From NCBI GenBank assembly GCA_025360875.1, contig JANYBI010000467.1, positions 1 through 5,746 of the forward strand: DNA of 5,746 nt. The letters are read 5' to 3'. The notes below the pieces were generated by a model. That model made no database searches, was not told the DNA's origin, and saw only the letters and a list, made by a program, of their open reading frames with translations. Shown here one piece after another: positions 1 to 5,571 of this stretch; the first letter of the stretch is position 1, and the number at the start of each line of letters is the position of its first letter. Made by a program: the position numbers and the translations under genes. This stretch comes from Lentisphaerota bacterium (lineage in GTDB: Bacteria > Verrucomicrobiota > Lentisphaeria > Victivallales > GWF2-50-93).

Positions 1-1465
1 TGATCTTGTGCCATAGTTCATCAGGCTTGAAATTCTCCGGCGCAGGCTCGGAAATTGTTTTAGGGGCAGCCTGGACCGGTGCGGCTGGCTGGACTTTTGG
101 TGCTGGCTGATGTGCCACGGCAGGTGGGGGAACTGGTGCCGCCTTGGGTTTGATCTCAGGCGGTTTCGGGATAACTATCTCGGGAGAATCGTATGATGCC
201 GCCGGTTCCCTTACGGTCTGAGGCCTGCTAACGGGGGGAGGGACCGCTAAAGGGCTTTTTTTTTCAGCCGGGGTTTCATGTGCGGCTGTCATGTCGGGAA
301 CGTTCAACGCGCCTCCGGAGGAGATTGTGTTGAACTTGGTGATGAGCTCCTCGATCTGTACGGCATGCGAATATCGCATCGCCTTAAGGATTATTGATTC
401 GATGAAAACCTGCTTGTTAAGCGCGTCATGGAGGATTCTGCCTGCAGGAGATAACTGTTCAAGTATTCTTTCTATTTTTCCCAGTTGCGTGTTCTTCCCG
501 AGCTCCCTGAACCGCGCTACTTCCTCCTCGCCAGTTTCAAGGACCTGTGCCGGATCCGGAAGAATCTTGCATATTTCAACTCCTCTCAGGTAGAACAGGA
601 GGTCTTCGAAAAGTTTCTCGAGATTCTTGCCCCGGCCGGAAAGGGAATGTATGGAGCTGACAACAAGAGCCTTGTCGTCGCGCAGTATTGCAGAGACAAG
701 GTTTCCCATCTCAGTTTCACCGGTCAGCCCGAATACGGAAAGCACATTCTCCTCCGAGATTTCAATGTCTTCAGAAGAGAAAAATGAGATCATCTGGTCG
801 AGCAGCGATTGTGCATCGCGCATCCCGCCGTCCGCGGCCCTGGCTATCGCCTCTATGGCATGCCTGGATATCCTGACTTTCTCCACTTCCGCTATTTTCG
901 AGAGGCTGTCGGATATGAGCTTCGTCGATATCCTCCTCAGGTCGAAGCGCTGGCATCTGGACACAATCGTCGGGAGCACTTTGTGCGCCTCGGTGGTCGC
1001 AAAAAGGAATTTCACATGGGACGGAGGTTCCTCGACAGTCTTCAGGAGGGCGTTCCAGGCGTTCGTGGAGAGCATGTGGACTTCATCTATTATATATACC
1101 TTGTAGCGGCTGTTGGCAGGGGCATACATGACTTCATCGCAGAGGCTCCTGGCGTTTTCAACGGAGTTCTTGCTGGCGGCGTCAATCTCGATCACATCAA
1201 GAGTGCTGCCATCGTTTATTGAGACACAGGATGAGCATGTGCAGCATGGTTCGCCAGCCTGCGGGCTTTTGCAGTTCAGCGCCTTTGCGAATATCCTGGC
1301 TATTGTCGTCTTGCCGATACCGCGGGGGCCGACGAAAAGATAGGCATGCGCGGTCCTGCCCTGGATAAGCTCGTTCTGGAGAGTTCTGATGACATGTTCC
1401 TGCCCGATGACTTCGGAGAACTTCTGCGGCCGCCATTTCCTAGCTATTACCTGGTATTCAGACAT
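1..1465 (-). CDS. dnaX: DNA polymerase III subunit tau/gamma (clamp-loader ATPase), C-terminus beyond window
   Basis: DnaX is the AAA+ motor of the clamp loader that opens the sliding clamp and places it on primed DNA; its long tau form also ties the polymerase to the helicase. I translated 488 codons without a stop; the 3' end lies outside the window. Visible in order: the N-terminal ARKWRPQKF signature (residues 8-16), Walker A GPRGIGKTT (46-54), a zinc module with Cys65, 74, 77 and 80 (spacing as in E. coli), Walker B IIDEVHML (125-132), sensor 1 FATTE (155-159), the SRC motif with the probable arginine finger (169-171), and sensor 2 GGMRDAQSLLDQ (213-224). Domain III extends to about residue 385. 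A Pro/Ala-rich linker (about 399-480) follows, and FKPDELWHKI probably opens the tau-specific domain. The ATG is preceded by TCCTT with no Shine-Dalgarno sequence, but the MSEYQVIARKWRP start fits the family. It lies downstream of ffs, a familiar gene order. The A9 run at residues 401-404 is described separately. Confidence 0.97.
   Translation of the reverse strand, partial: MSEYQVIARKWRPQKFSEVIGQEHVIRTLQNELIQGRTAHAYLFVGPRGIGKTTIARIFAKALNCKSPQAGEPCCTCSSCVSINDGSTLDVIEIDAASKNSVENARSLCDEVMYAPANSRYKVYIIDEVHMLSTNAWNALLKTVEEPPSHVKFLFATTEAHKVLPTIVSRCQRFDLRRISTKLISDSLSKIAEVEKVRISRHAIEAIARAADGGMRDAQSLLDQMISFFSSEDIEISEENVLSVFGLTGETEMGNLVSAILRDDKALVVSSIHSLSGRGKNLEKLFEDLLFYLRGVEICKILPDPAQVLETGEEEVARFRELGKNTQLGKIERILEQLSPAGRILHDALNKQVFIESIILKAMRYSHAVQIEELITKFNTISSGGALNVPDMTAAHETPAEKKSPLAVPPPVSRPQTVREPAASYDSPEIVIPKPPEIKPKAAPVPPPAVAHQPAPKVQPAAPVQAAPKTISEPAPENFKPDELWHKI
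228..264 (-). promoter_or_regulatory. Candidate dnaX slippage/frameshift site (A9 run plus weak stem-loop)
   Basis: Nine consecutive A residues (mRNA sense, 264-256) span codons GAA AAA AAA AGC at residues 401-404. Adding one A, or a -1 ribosomal shift on A AAA AAA, reads about nine new codons to a TAG at 230-228 and gives a 412-residue product. Losing one A reaches a TAG at 249-247 and gives 405 residues. Five nt after the run, TTAGCGG (250-244) can pair with CCGTTAG (234-228) as a 7-bp stem with two G-U pairs and a 9-nt loop. In E. coli dnaX a ribosomal frameshift, and in Thermus thermophilus slippage at an A9 run, make the short gamma form after domain III. The position here matches. The sequence pattern is seen; function is inferred. 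Confidence 0.55.
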
Positions 1466-1476
1466 AAGGATTTTTG

Positions 1477-1532
1477 GTTTTCGATTTTCGATTTCCGATT
1501 TGATATTTGGAAACTGGAAATCGGCAATTGGA
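1477..1532. repeat. AT-rich degenerate intergenic repeat between ffs and dnaX
   Basis: This stretch consists of short related units of the TCGATTT and TTTCCA type. It includes an 8-bp inverted repeat, CGATTTCC at 1489-1496 and GGAAATCG at 1516-1523. Read on the minus strand, its core (TTTCCAGTTTCCAAATATCA) resembles the plus-strand repeat near 5640-5690. It forms most of the spacer between the 3' end of ffs and the dnaX start. No U-tract follows the hairpin on the minus strand, so it does not look like an intrinsic terminator. Confidence 0.5.
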
Positions 1533-1543
1533 TAATGAGATAA

Positions 1544-1667
1544 GCCGCGGCCTGCCCTGACAGGAACACCTGCGGCGCCTGGATTCATCGTTCGTAGCTG
1601 CTTGGTTCCCCATCTGACTCGGTTAACGCGACTCCAGCGCACAGGGCCCGGCAAAACAGGCCACGAC
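1544..1667 (-). ncRNA. ffs: Signal recognition particle RNA, small bacterial type (4.5S-like)
   Basis: This RNA pairs with Ffh to form the SRP, which delivers nascent membrane proteins to the membrane through FtsY. The diagnostic apical region is clear: GUCAG (1618-1614), then A, then a UGG/CCA stem closed by a GGAA tetraloop (1609-1606), then AGCAGC (1602-1597). The E. coli equivalent has UCC-GGAA-GGA at the same place, so the stem pairs are swapped compensatorily while the loop bases bound by Ffh are kept. The 5' end (1667-1658) pairs with the 3' end (1553-1544) over 10 bp with G-U wobbles, and inner helices such as GCCCUG/CAGGGC and CUGG/CCAG continue the hairpin. The length is about 124 nt with no room for an Alu domain. 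The ends are inferred from pairing and may be off by a few bases. It sits upstream of dnaX on the same strand, and no terminator separates the two. Confidence 0.92.
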
Positions 1668-1674
1668 GGAGTTA

Positions 1675-1704
1675 ATTATACCTTCAGTTTCTGAAATTGC
1701 ACCA
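1675..1704 (-). promoter_or_regulatory. Probable sigma-70-type promoter of ffs
   Basis: A perfect TATAAT (1680-1675) ends 7 nt before the ffs 5' end predicted from helix pairing, which is the right distance for a -10 box. The -35 region is poor: TGGTGC/GGTGCA lies 17-18 bp upstream. A short inverted repeat, TTCAG-TTT-CTGAA (1683-1695), fills part of the spacer. The agreement between the -10 box and the independently predicted RNA start is the main support. Confidence 0.65.
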
Positions 1705-1724
1705 GATGATGGGAAAATAATTTA

Positions 1725-1750
1725 TTTTTTCCTGTGTCTGCAGGAAAAAA
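1725..1750. repeat. Perfect 10-bp inverted repeat at the accD stop codon
   Basis: Ten bases (TTTTTTCCTG) and their exact reverse complement (CAGGAAAAAA) flank a 6-nt loop, directly after the accD TGA. As RNA on either strand, the U run is in the 5' arm and the A run in the 3' arm, the opposite of a normal intrinsic terminator. It may protect or define the accD mRNA 3' end. A termination role is not supported by its shape. Confidence 0.6.
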
Positions 1751-2599
1751 TCAGCACGCCTTCGAGAAGTATTCGAGAAGCAGGGAAAGCTCGTTGCGCA
1801 GGTTTTTCCGCTCGACTATCCTGTCGATCATACCTTTCTTCATCAGGAATTCGGACGACTGGAATCCTTCGGGGAGCTTTGCCTGTGTGGTGTCCTTGAT
1901 GACACGCGGTCCAGCAAAACCGATCAGCGCCTTGGGTTCGGCTATCGTTATGTCGCCGAGAGATGCGAAACTCGCAGTCACACCGGCAGTTGTCGGATGC
2001 GTCATTATTACAATATAGGGAAGGTTCGCCTCGGCATGTCTTGCGAGGGCCCCGCTGGTCTTCGCCATCTGCATCAGGCTCAGCATGCCTTCGTACATCC
2101 TGGCGCCACCGCTTGCGGTGACAAGTACAAGAGGAAGCCTCTTTGAAGTCGCAAGTTCAGTGAGTCTCACGACTTTTTCCCCGACCACCGAGCCCATGCT
2201 GGCGCCCAGGAAACGGAAGTCCATGACACCAAGTGCGTAGTCCCTTTTGTTCAGCTTCGCCGTTCCGCAGATAATGGCGTCGTTCATCCCGGTCTTTTCC
2301 TGGTTCTGCTGGAGTTTTTCGCTATATGCCGCGACTCCTTCGAATTTCAGGATGTCTACGGATTTCATCGAGGCGTCAATTTCCGAAAATGTCTCCGGAT
2401 CTGTCAGGAGACCTATCCTGGCGGGGGCTGTCATAGGATGATGGAACGCGCAGGTGGGACATACATTCAGGTTCTCCTCAAGCTGTTTCTTGAAGACGAT
2501 CTCGTTGCAGTCCCTGCATTTGTCCCATATCCCGTGGGGTATTTCCTTCTTCTTTAAAGTTCCAAGCCTGGCTGATTTTGACCTTCCAAACAAACCCAT
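1751..2599 (-). CDS. accD: Acetyl-CoA carboxylase carboxyltransferase subunit beta
   Basis: AccD pairs with AccA as the carboxyltransferase of acetyl-CoA carboxylase. It moves the carboxyl group from biotin on AccB to acetyl-CoA, giving malonyl-CoA for fatty acid synthesis in the cytoplasm. The 282-residue product has the N-terminal four-cysteine zinc ribbon (Cys28, 31, 47, 50), the GGARM segment (164-168), TTAGVTASFASLGD (203-216; many homologues have TTGG) and the GFAGPRVI segment followed by LPEGFQSSEFL (227-252). The length is usual for the family. The reading frame extends 17 codons further upstream, but MGLFGRSK is the expected start and has AGAGG nine bases before it, while the extension overlaps the end of comF. 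It follows comF by 5 bp, so the two are probably one transcript. No accA or folC lies next to it here. Confidence 0.97.
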   Translation of the reverse strand: MGLFGRSKSARLGTLKKKEIPHGIWDKCRDCNEIVFKKQLEENLNVCPTCAFHHPMTAPARIGLLTDPETFSEIDASMKSVDILKFEGVAAYSEKLQQNQEKTGMNDAIICGTAKLNKRDYALGVMDFRFLGASMGSVVGEKVVRLTELATSKRLPLVLVTASGGARMYEGMLSLMQMAKTSGALARHAEANLPYIVIMTHPTTAGVTASFASLGDITIAEPKALIGFAGPRVIKDTTQAKLPEGFQSSEFLMKKGMIDRIVERKNLRNELSLLLEYFSKAC

Positions 2600-2604
2600 A
2601 ATTA

Positions 2605-3342
2605 TTAACCTCTTGCCATAATGAGAATATTGATTTCCCTCACACCGCATTCGAGCAACGCCGATGAAGCAGATGAGAGGGTCGACCCGGTGGTCAAAAC
2701 ATCGTCAACCAATAATATAACGCTGTTTCTGCAAATCTCACCATCGGTTGCAGAAAAAGCTCCTTTTAGATTCTTTCTGCGCTCAGTTCCGCTCAAGTTC
2801 GCCTGCTTCGGCGTCCGCTTCACCCTTCTCAATATCCTTTTCATCGGTATCCCCGTTTCCGCGGAGATGATCCGGGATACCAGCTGCGACTGGTTATATC
2901 CCCGCGTAAAAGTCCTTGTCCAATGGAGCGGAACCGGAACTATGAAGTCCGGCCTGAGCCCCGATTCTTCCAGAAGCGATGCGGCTATCATCCCGAACGG
3001 CCTCGCCAGCGAAATGTCGTTCATGTACTTGAACCTGTGCAGAAGTTCCCGCCCGTAATCCTCCATCCGCATGATGGCGATGGCTTTCTTCCAGTTCCTC
3101 TTCTCCTCCTTCAGGCATTTTCCGCAGACTTCGAATATGCCGTCGTTCTCGGCGCCGCAGCCCGGACATGCCGGAGGCATGACGACAGGCAACTTTCCGA
3201 AGCACTCGCCGCAAAGTCCTGAATATCCTTCCGGCATGTTCTTCACGCATGCAGGACAGGGGAACGAGACGAACTCGGATACGATACGTTTTGCGAAATC
3301 CGCACAACGGTTGTAGGACATGTCGTTTGAAAGTATTTCCAT
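2605..3342 (-). CDS. comF: ComF family protein (double zinc ribbon plus phosphoribosyltransferase domain)
   Basis: ComF/GntX-family proteins have an N-terminal zinc-binding region and a type I phosphoribosyltransferase fold. Some are needed for DNA uptake in naturally competent bacteria, but the substrate is not established, so competence here is only a possibility. Visible in 245 residues: eight zinc-ligand cysteines in four CxxC pairs (29/32, 44/47, 59/62, 73/76), the VPVPLHWTRTFTRGYNQS segment (135-152), QANLSGTERRKNLKGAF (180-196) and the PRPP-binding loop ILLVDDVLTTGST (209-221). All expected parts are present. The ATG is preceded by AAAAACTT with no Shine-Dalgarno sequence. An internal ATG at residue 8 is an alternative, but the homology with the duplicate copy upstream reaches the first ATG. 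It ends 5 bp before accD. Its first 39 codons are duplicated beyond hicBA, so its 5' end may have been rebuilt by recombination. Confidence 0.94.
   Translation of the reverse strand: MEILSNDMSYNRCADFAKRIVSEFVSFPCPACVKNMPEGYSGLCGECFGKLPVVMPPACPGCGAENDGIFEVCGKCLKEEKRNWKKAIAIMRMEDYGRELLHRFKYMNDISLARPFGMIAASLLEESGLRPDFIVPVPLHWTRTFTRGYNQSQLVSRIISAETGIPMKRILRRVKRTPKQANLSGTERRKNLKGAFSATDGEICRNSVILLVDDVLTTGSTLSSASSALLECGVREINILIMARG
2609..2613 (-). promoter_or_regulatory. Ribosome binding site that fixes the accD start
   Basis: AGAGG lies 9 nt upstream of the ATG at 2599 and inside the last codons of comF (Ala-Arg-Gly-stop). It selects the internal MGLFGRSK start over the upstream ATG of the longer frame and suggests translational coupling with comF. 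Confidence 0.7.
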
Positions 3343-3345
3343 AAG
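3227..3345. repeat. Direct repeat copy 1: 5' end of comF
   Basis: This 119-bp segment, from CTTATG of the comF start through codon 39, matches 3994-4112 without gaps. I count 12 mismatches, about 90% identity. Similarity stops sharply on both sides. Confidence 0.93.
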
Positions 3346-3446
3346 TTTTTAAGTCTGCGTTTCAAGCATGCAATTAATGGATGGATGACGGAATTGTCGA
3401 GTCAAATTGGAACATGTCAGGAGAGGCGTCCTTGTTAGAAAAAATC

Positions 3447-3668
3447 TCAGTTTTCAAATTCTTGACGAGCAATTCCAGACTGCCGGATGATTGAAAGGAG
3501 TGTTCCTACTCGGATTTCCTTATGATTTGGAACAGGAACAGTGATTGTCCCATTCGGCAATTTCTTTTGCATTACAATATGGCTTCCCCTTTGTCTGACC
3601 TGAAGAAAACCATTTCGTGAAAGGATACGGCATAAGTCCGTTCCGGAGAAAGTCCCAACCCTACCCAA
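3447..3668 (-). CDS. hicA: HicA family mRNA interferase toxin
   Basis: HicA toxins are small dsRNA-binding-fold proteins that cleave mRNA and stop translation until bound by HicB. The 73-residue product has the family layout: SGTDLCRILSRNGF (8-21), the RQRGSH motif with the probable catalytic histidine at 30, the strand TITVPVPNH (41-49) and a GTLLSIIRQSGI helix (55-66). The start is TTG, not ATG. It is the only usable start before the conserved region, since an in-frame TAG lies five codons upstream. It has a strong GAGGTG four bases before it. The gene overlaps the end of hicB by 8 bp, typical of translational coupling in antitoxin-first hicBA pairs. Nothing suggests inactivation. Confidence 0.92.
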   Translation of the reverse strand: MGRVGTFSGTDLCRILSRNGFLQVRQRGSHIVMQKKLPNGTITVPVPNHKEIRVGTLLSIIRQSGIARQEFEN

Positions 3669-3882
3669 CTGCCACCTCTACATTGGTAATGAATATTTCA
3701 TCATGAAGCCTCTGCTTGATTTCCGACTTCGAGGCGCATTCGAAAAACAGACTCAAAGCTTCCTTCAAATTTTCTTTGGCCTCTTGGATGGTGCCCCCTT
3801 GACTTGCTATGTCAAGCTCAGGGCAGAAGGAGACATACCCGGAACCTTCCTTCTCAATTATCGCGGTAAGATGTCTGTTCAT
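3661..3882 (-). CDS. hicB: HicB family antitoxin (short form)
   Basis: HicB binds and neutralises HicA and often helps repress its own operon. The 73-residue product shows the partial RNase H-like HicB fold: an N-terminal strand (MNRHLTAIIEKEGSGYVSFC), the conserved CPELDIASQG (20-29), the TIQEAKENLKEALSLFFE helix (31-48) and a C-terminal strand EIFITNVEVAVG (62-73). There is no C-terminal helix-turn-helix or ribbon-helix-helix domain, so any DNA binding would need another region or partner. The ATG has an AAGGG seven bases upstream and a near-consensus promoter of its own, clearer signals than those of tyrS, comF or dnaX. Together with the flanking comF repeats this fits a module gained from outside, though its base composition is not obviously foreign. 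Confidence 0.92.
   Translation of the reverse strand: MNRHLTAIIEKEGSGYVSFCPELDIASQGGTIQEAKENLKEALSLFFECASKSEIKQRLHDEIFITNVEVAVG
3673..3678 (-). promoter_or_regulatory. Ribosome binding site supporting the hicA TTG start
   Basis: GAGGTG lies inside the last codons of hicB, four bases before the TTG at 3668. With no ATG or GTG available in frame before the conserved HicA region, this site decides the start and couples toxin translation to hicB. Confidence 0.65.
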
Positions 3883-3913
3883 TGCAATTCCCTTAGCTTA
3901 AAGTATTTTTAAA

Positions 3914-3942
3914 AGTATACTCTTAATGGTTCGATAAATCAA
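3914..3942 (-). promoter_or_regulatory. Promoter of hicBA
   Basis: TTGATT (3942-3937) and TATACT (3919-3914) are separated by exactly 17 bp, a good sigma-70-type arrangement. The predicted start leaves a leader of about 25 nt before hicB. The -10 box lies in an 8-bp palindrome, AGTATACT (3914-3921), which could be an operator for autorepression; this is inference. The -35 box overlaps the stop codon of the comF-like ORF upstream. Confidence 0.68.
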
Positions 3943-4109
3943 GCATTCGATTTCTTTTCATCCGTACCTTTCTGATCCAGTTCCGCTTCCCCCCCCTCAG
4001 GCATGTTCTTCGCACACGCAGGGCAGGGGAACGAGACAAACTCGGATACGATCCGTTTTGCGAAATCCGCACAGCGGCTGTAGGACATGACGCTTGAAAG
4101 TATTTCCAT
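3939..4109 (-). pseudogene. Truncated duplicate of comF 5' end, now a 56-codon ORF
   Basis: From an ATG at 4109, 39 codons match the start of ComF (35 of 39 residues identical; changes N6S, D7V, N11S, V33A). The match ends at NMPEG, and an unrelated 17-residue hydrophilic tail ending DEKKSNA leads to TGA. Only the first CxxC pair (29/32) of the zinc region remains, and there is no phosphoribosyltransferase domain, so ComF activity is not possible. The reading frame is nevertheless intact, and eight of the twelve base differences from comF are synonymous. It has no Shine-Dalgarno sequence; only CTTATG is shared with comF upstream. It could be a relic of an insertion into comF or, less likely, an expressed small protein. 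Confidence 0.85.
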
Positions 4110-4112
4110 AAG
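3994..4112. repeat. Direct repeat copy 2: remnant of comF 5' end
   Basis: This is the partner of the comF start copy at 3227-3345, in the same orientation, 119 bp without gaps. Similarity ends in a run of six C bases (3991-3996) on one side and just upstream of the start codon on the other. The two copies bracket the hicBA module. Confidence 0.93.
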
Positions 4113-4120
4113 AATATTTA

Positions 4121-4147
4121 GACAGGATTACAGGATTTTCAGGATTG
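4121..4147. repeat. Short CAGGATT tandem-like repeat downstream of tyrS
   Basis: CAGGATT occurs three times at 4123, 4131 and 4140, with starts 8 and 9 bp apart. Units like this are scattered in intergenic DNA of many uncultivated bacteria. It fills much of the gap between the tyrS stop and the comF-like remnant. I see no intrinsic terminator for tyrS here. Confidence 0.55.
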
Positions 4148-4177
4148 GTTTAATCTATTTTGTTTTAGAGATTCCCT

Positions 4178-5464
4178 TTATTCCTCAAGGACAATCCTTC
4201 TCACATTCTTTTTCCCGGCCTTGAGGATAAGGGCGCCACCGCTGAAATTTTCCTGTTTCACGGTCGCGTTCTCGTCGTTTATGCGGGTCTCGTTGACGTA
4301 TGCGCCACCGCCCTTGATGAGCCTTCTCGCCTCGCTGCTAGATGTGCAGAGTCCGGATTCGGTCATGAGCTTCACTATCCACATCCCGTTGCCTGCGAAG
4401 TTCGCAGATGGCACCTTATATGTGGGAAGATCGGCGATCGAGCCGGTGTCGGCTGAAATGCTCCTGATGGAACTTGAAGTCTCTATTTCACCTTTGGGAT
4501 CGGAATAGCCGAACTTCGAGCATGCGGCAAGATATGCCTTCGTGGCGGCTTCCTGCCCATGTGCCAGCTTTGTCGCTTCAAAGGCAAGGATCTCCTTCGC
4601 CCTGTTGATCGCAGGAGCCTGGAGCGAGGCCAGTCGATTGATCTCGTCGACAGGAAGCAATGTGAAATATTTTAGCAGCTTCTCGACTTCGCCGTCGGCG
4701 GAGTTGCGCCAGAACTGGTAGTAGTCGAACACGGAAGTCCTCTTCTCGTCGAGCCAGAGCGCACCCGCGACCGTCTTCCCGAACTTCTCCCCCTTGTCGT
4801 TCGCAAGCAGCGGCATAGTCACGCCGTAGACTTCATTTGAAGACATCCTTCTCACCAGATCGACGCCCGCCACGATGTTGCCCCACTGGTCCTGTCCTCC
4901 TAGCTGGAACGTGCATTTGTGATCCTTGTTGAGGACGTAGAAGTCGTATGCCTGGAGGAGCATGTAGTTGAATTCCAGGAAGGAAAGACCGGTCTCGAGG
5001 CGGAGCTTGACAGATTCGGCGGTAAGCATCTTGTTCACGCTGAAACGGTGCCCGACATCCCTGAGGAAGTCAATGTAGAGCATGCTGCCGAACCAGTCGG
5101 CGTTGTTTACGAATATTGCATTGCTGGTGTCGATGAAACTAGCCAGCTGTTTTTTTATCGCCGCCGCGTTTTCCGCGACCTTTTCCTTGGACATTATAGG
5201 ACGCGATTCCTGCTTGCCCGAAGGATCGCCGACAAGCGCAGTCGCCCCGCCGACAAGCACTATTGGAATGTTCCCGGCAGACTGCATATGCCTGATCGCC
5301 ATGACAGGCATGAGGTGTCCGACATGGAGGCTGTCCGCGGTCGGATCAAATCCTATGTAGAATATATTTCCGCCCTTATTGAGTATTGCCGGGATATTTT
5401 CATCGTCGGTGGTCTGGTAGACGAACCCCCTGTCCTTCAATTCTTTGAAACAGTTCATTGCCAT
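4178..5464 (-). CDS. tyrS: Tyrosine--tRNA ligase
   Basis: This class I synthetase activates tyrosine with ATP and charges tRNA-Tyr in the cytoplasm. The 428-residue product has YIGFDPTADSLHVGH (36-50), including the HIGH-type motif HVGH; NYMLLQAYDF (166-175) and GGQDQWGNI (189-197) in the tyrosine pocket region; and KFGKT (227-231), the KMSKS-type loop of the common bacterial TyrRS. A C-terminal S4 RNA-binding domain (about 363-420) contains TSSSEARRLIKGGGAYVNE. Length and domain order are normal. Two nearby starts are possible, ATG at residue 1 or 3; neither has a good Shine-Dalgarno sequence (a GGAG lies 13 bases before the first). No T-box leader is visible. The gene is probably transcribed alone or into the remnant downstream. 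Confidence 0.98.
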   Translation of the reverse strand: MAMNCFKELKDRGFVYQTTDDENIPAILNKGGNIFYIGFDPTADSLHVGHLMPVMAIRHMQSAGNIPIVLVGGATALVGDPSGKQESRPIMSKEKVAENAAAIKKQLASFIDTSNAIFVNNADWFGSMLYIDFLRDVGHRFSVNKMLTAESVKLRLETGLSFLEFNYMLLQAYDFYVLNKDHKCTFQLGGQDQWGNIVAGVDLVRRMSSNEVYGVTMPLLANDKGEKFGKTVAGALWLDEKRTSVFDYYQFWRNSADGEVEKLLKYFTLLPVDEINRLASLQAPAINRAKEILAFEATKLAHGQEAATKAYLAACSKFGYSDPKGEIETSSSIRSISADTGSIADLPTYKVPSANFAGNGMWIVKLMTESGLCTSSSEARRLIKGGGAYVNETRINDENATVKQENFSGGALILKAGKKNVRRIVLEE

Positions 5465-5571
5465 AGTTACTGTCCGACTCCATGTTAATTCATCAATTGG
5501 GCTATAATCTAATGATTAAATCACAAAATAAAAACGCCCAAGCTGAAAATCTAGTGTCATGTGTCGTCGGC

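Noticed and set aside
485..1343. Overlapping plus-strand frames of 100-159 codons opposite dnaX
   Set aside because: They lie antisense to a continuous dnaX frame that shows all AAA+ motifs in order. They match no family I recognise and are best explained as shadows of dnaX.
1725..1750. Intrinsic terminator for accD
   Set aside because: The U run lies in the 5' arm and A follows the stem on either strand, so the hairpin lacks the required 3' U-tract.
2600..2650. Upstream extension of accD by 17 codons
   Set aside because: It overlaps the comF 3' end and shows no AccD-like residues. The internal ATG has AGAGG at the right distance and starts the usual MGLF-type N-terminus.
3345..3446. Possible comF promoter with TTGACT at 3405-3400
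   Set aside because: The -35-like box is good, but no acceptable -10 hexamer lies 16-18 bp downstream.
3227..4112. Insertion sequence or CRISPR explanation for the repeats
   Set aside because: No transposase, terminal inverted repeats or regular spacers are present; the repeat is the coding start of comF, present only twice.
5403..5483. 27-codon minus-strand upstream ORF overlapping the tyrS start in another frame
   Set aside because: Its ATG lacks a ribosome site and the peptide shows nothing conserved; no sign of an attenuator.
4919..5488. Plus-strand 189-codon frame opposite tyrS
   Set aside because: It is entirely antisense to a complete TyrRS with all motifs intact. No recognisable domain, and the composition is that of a shadow frame.
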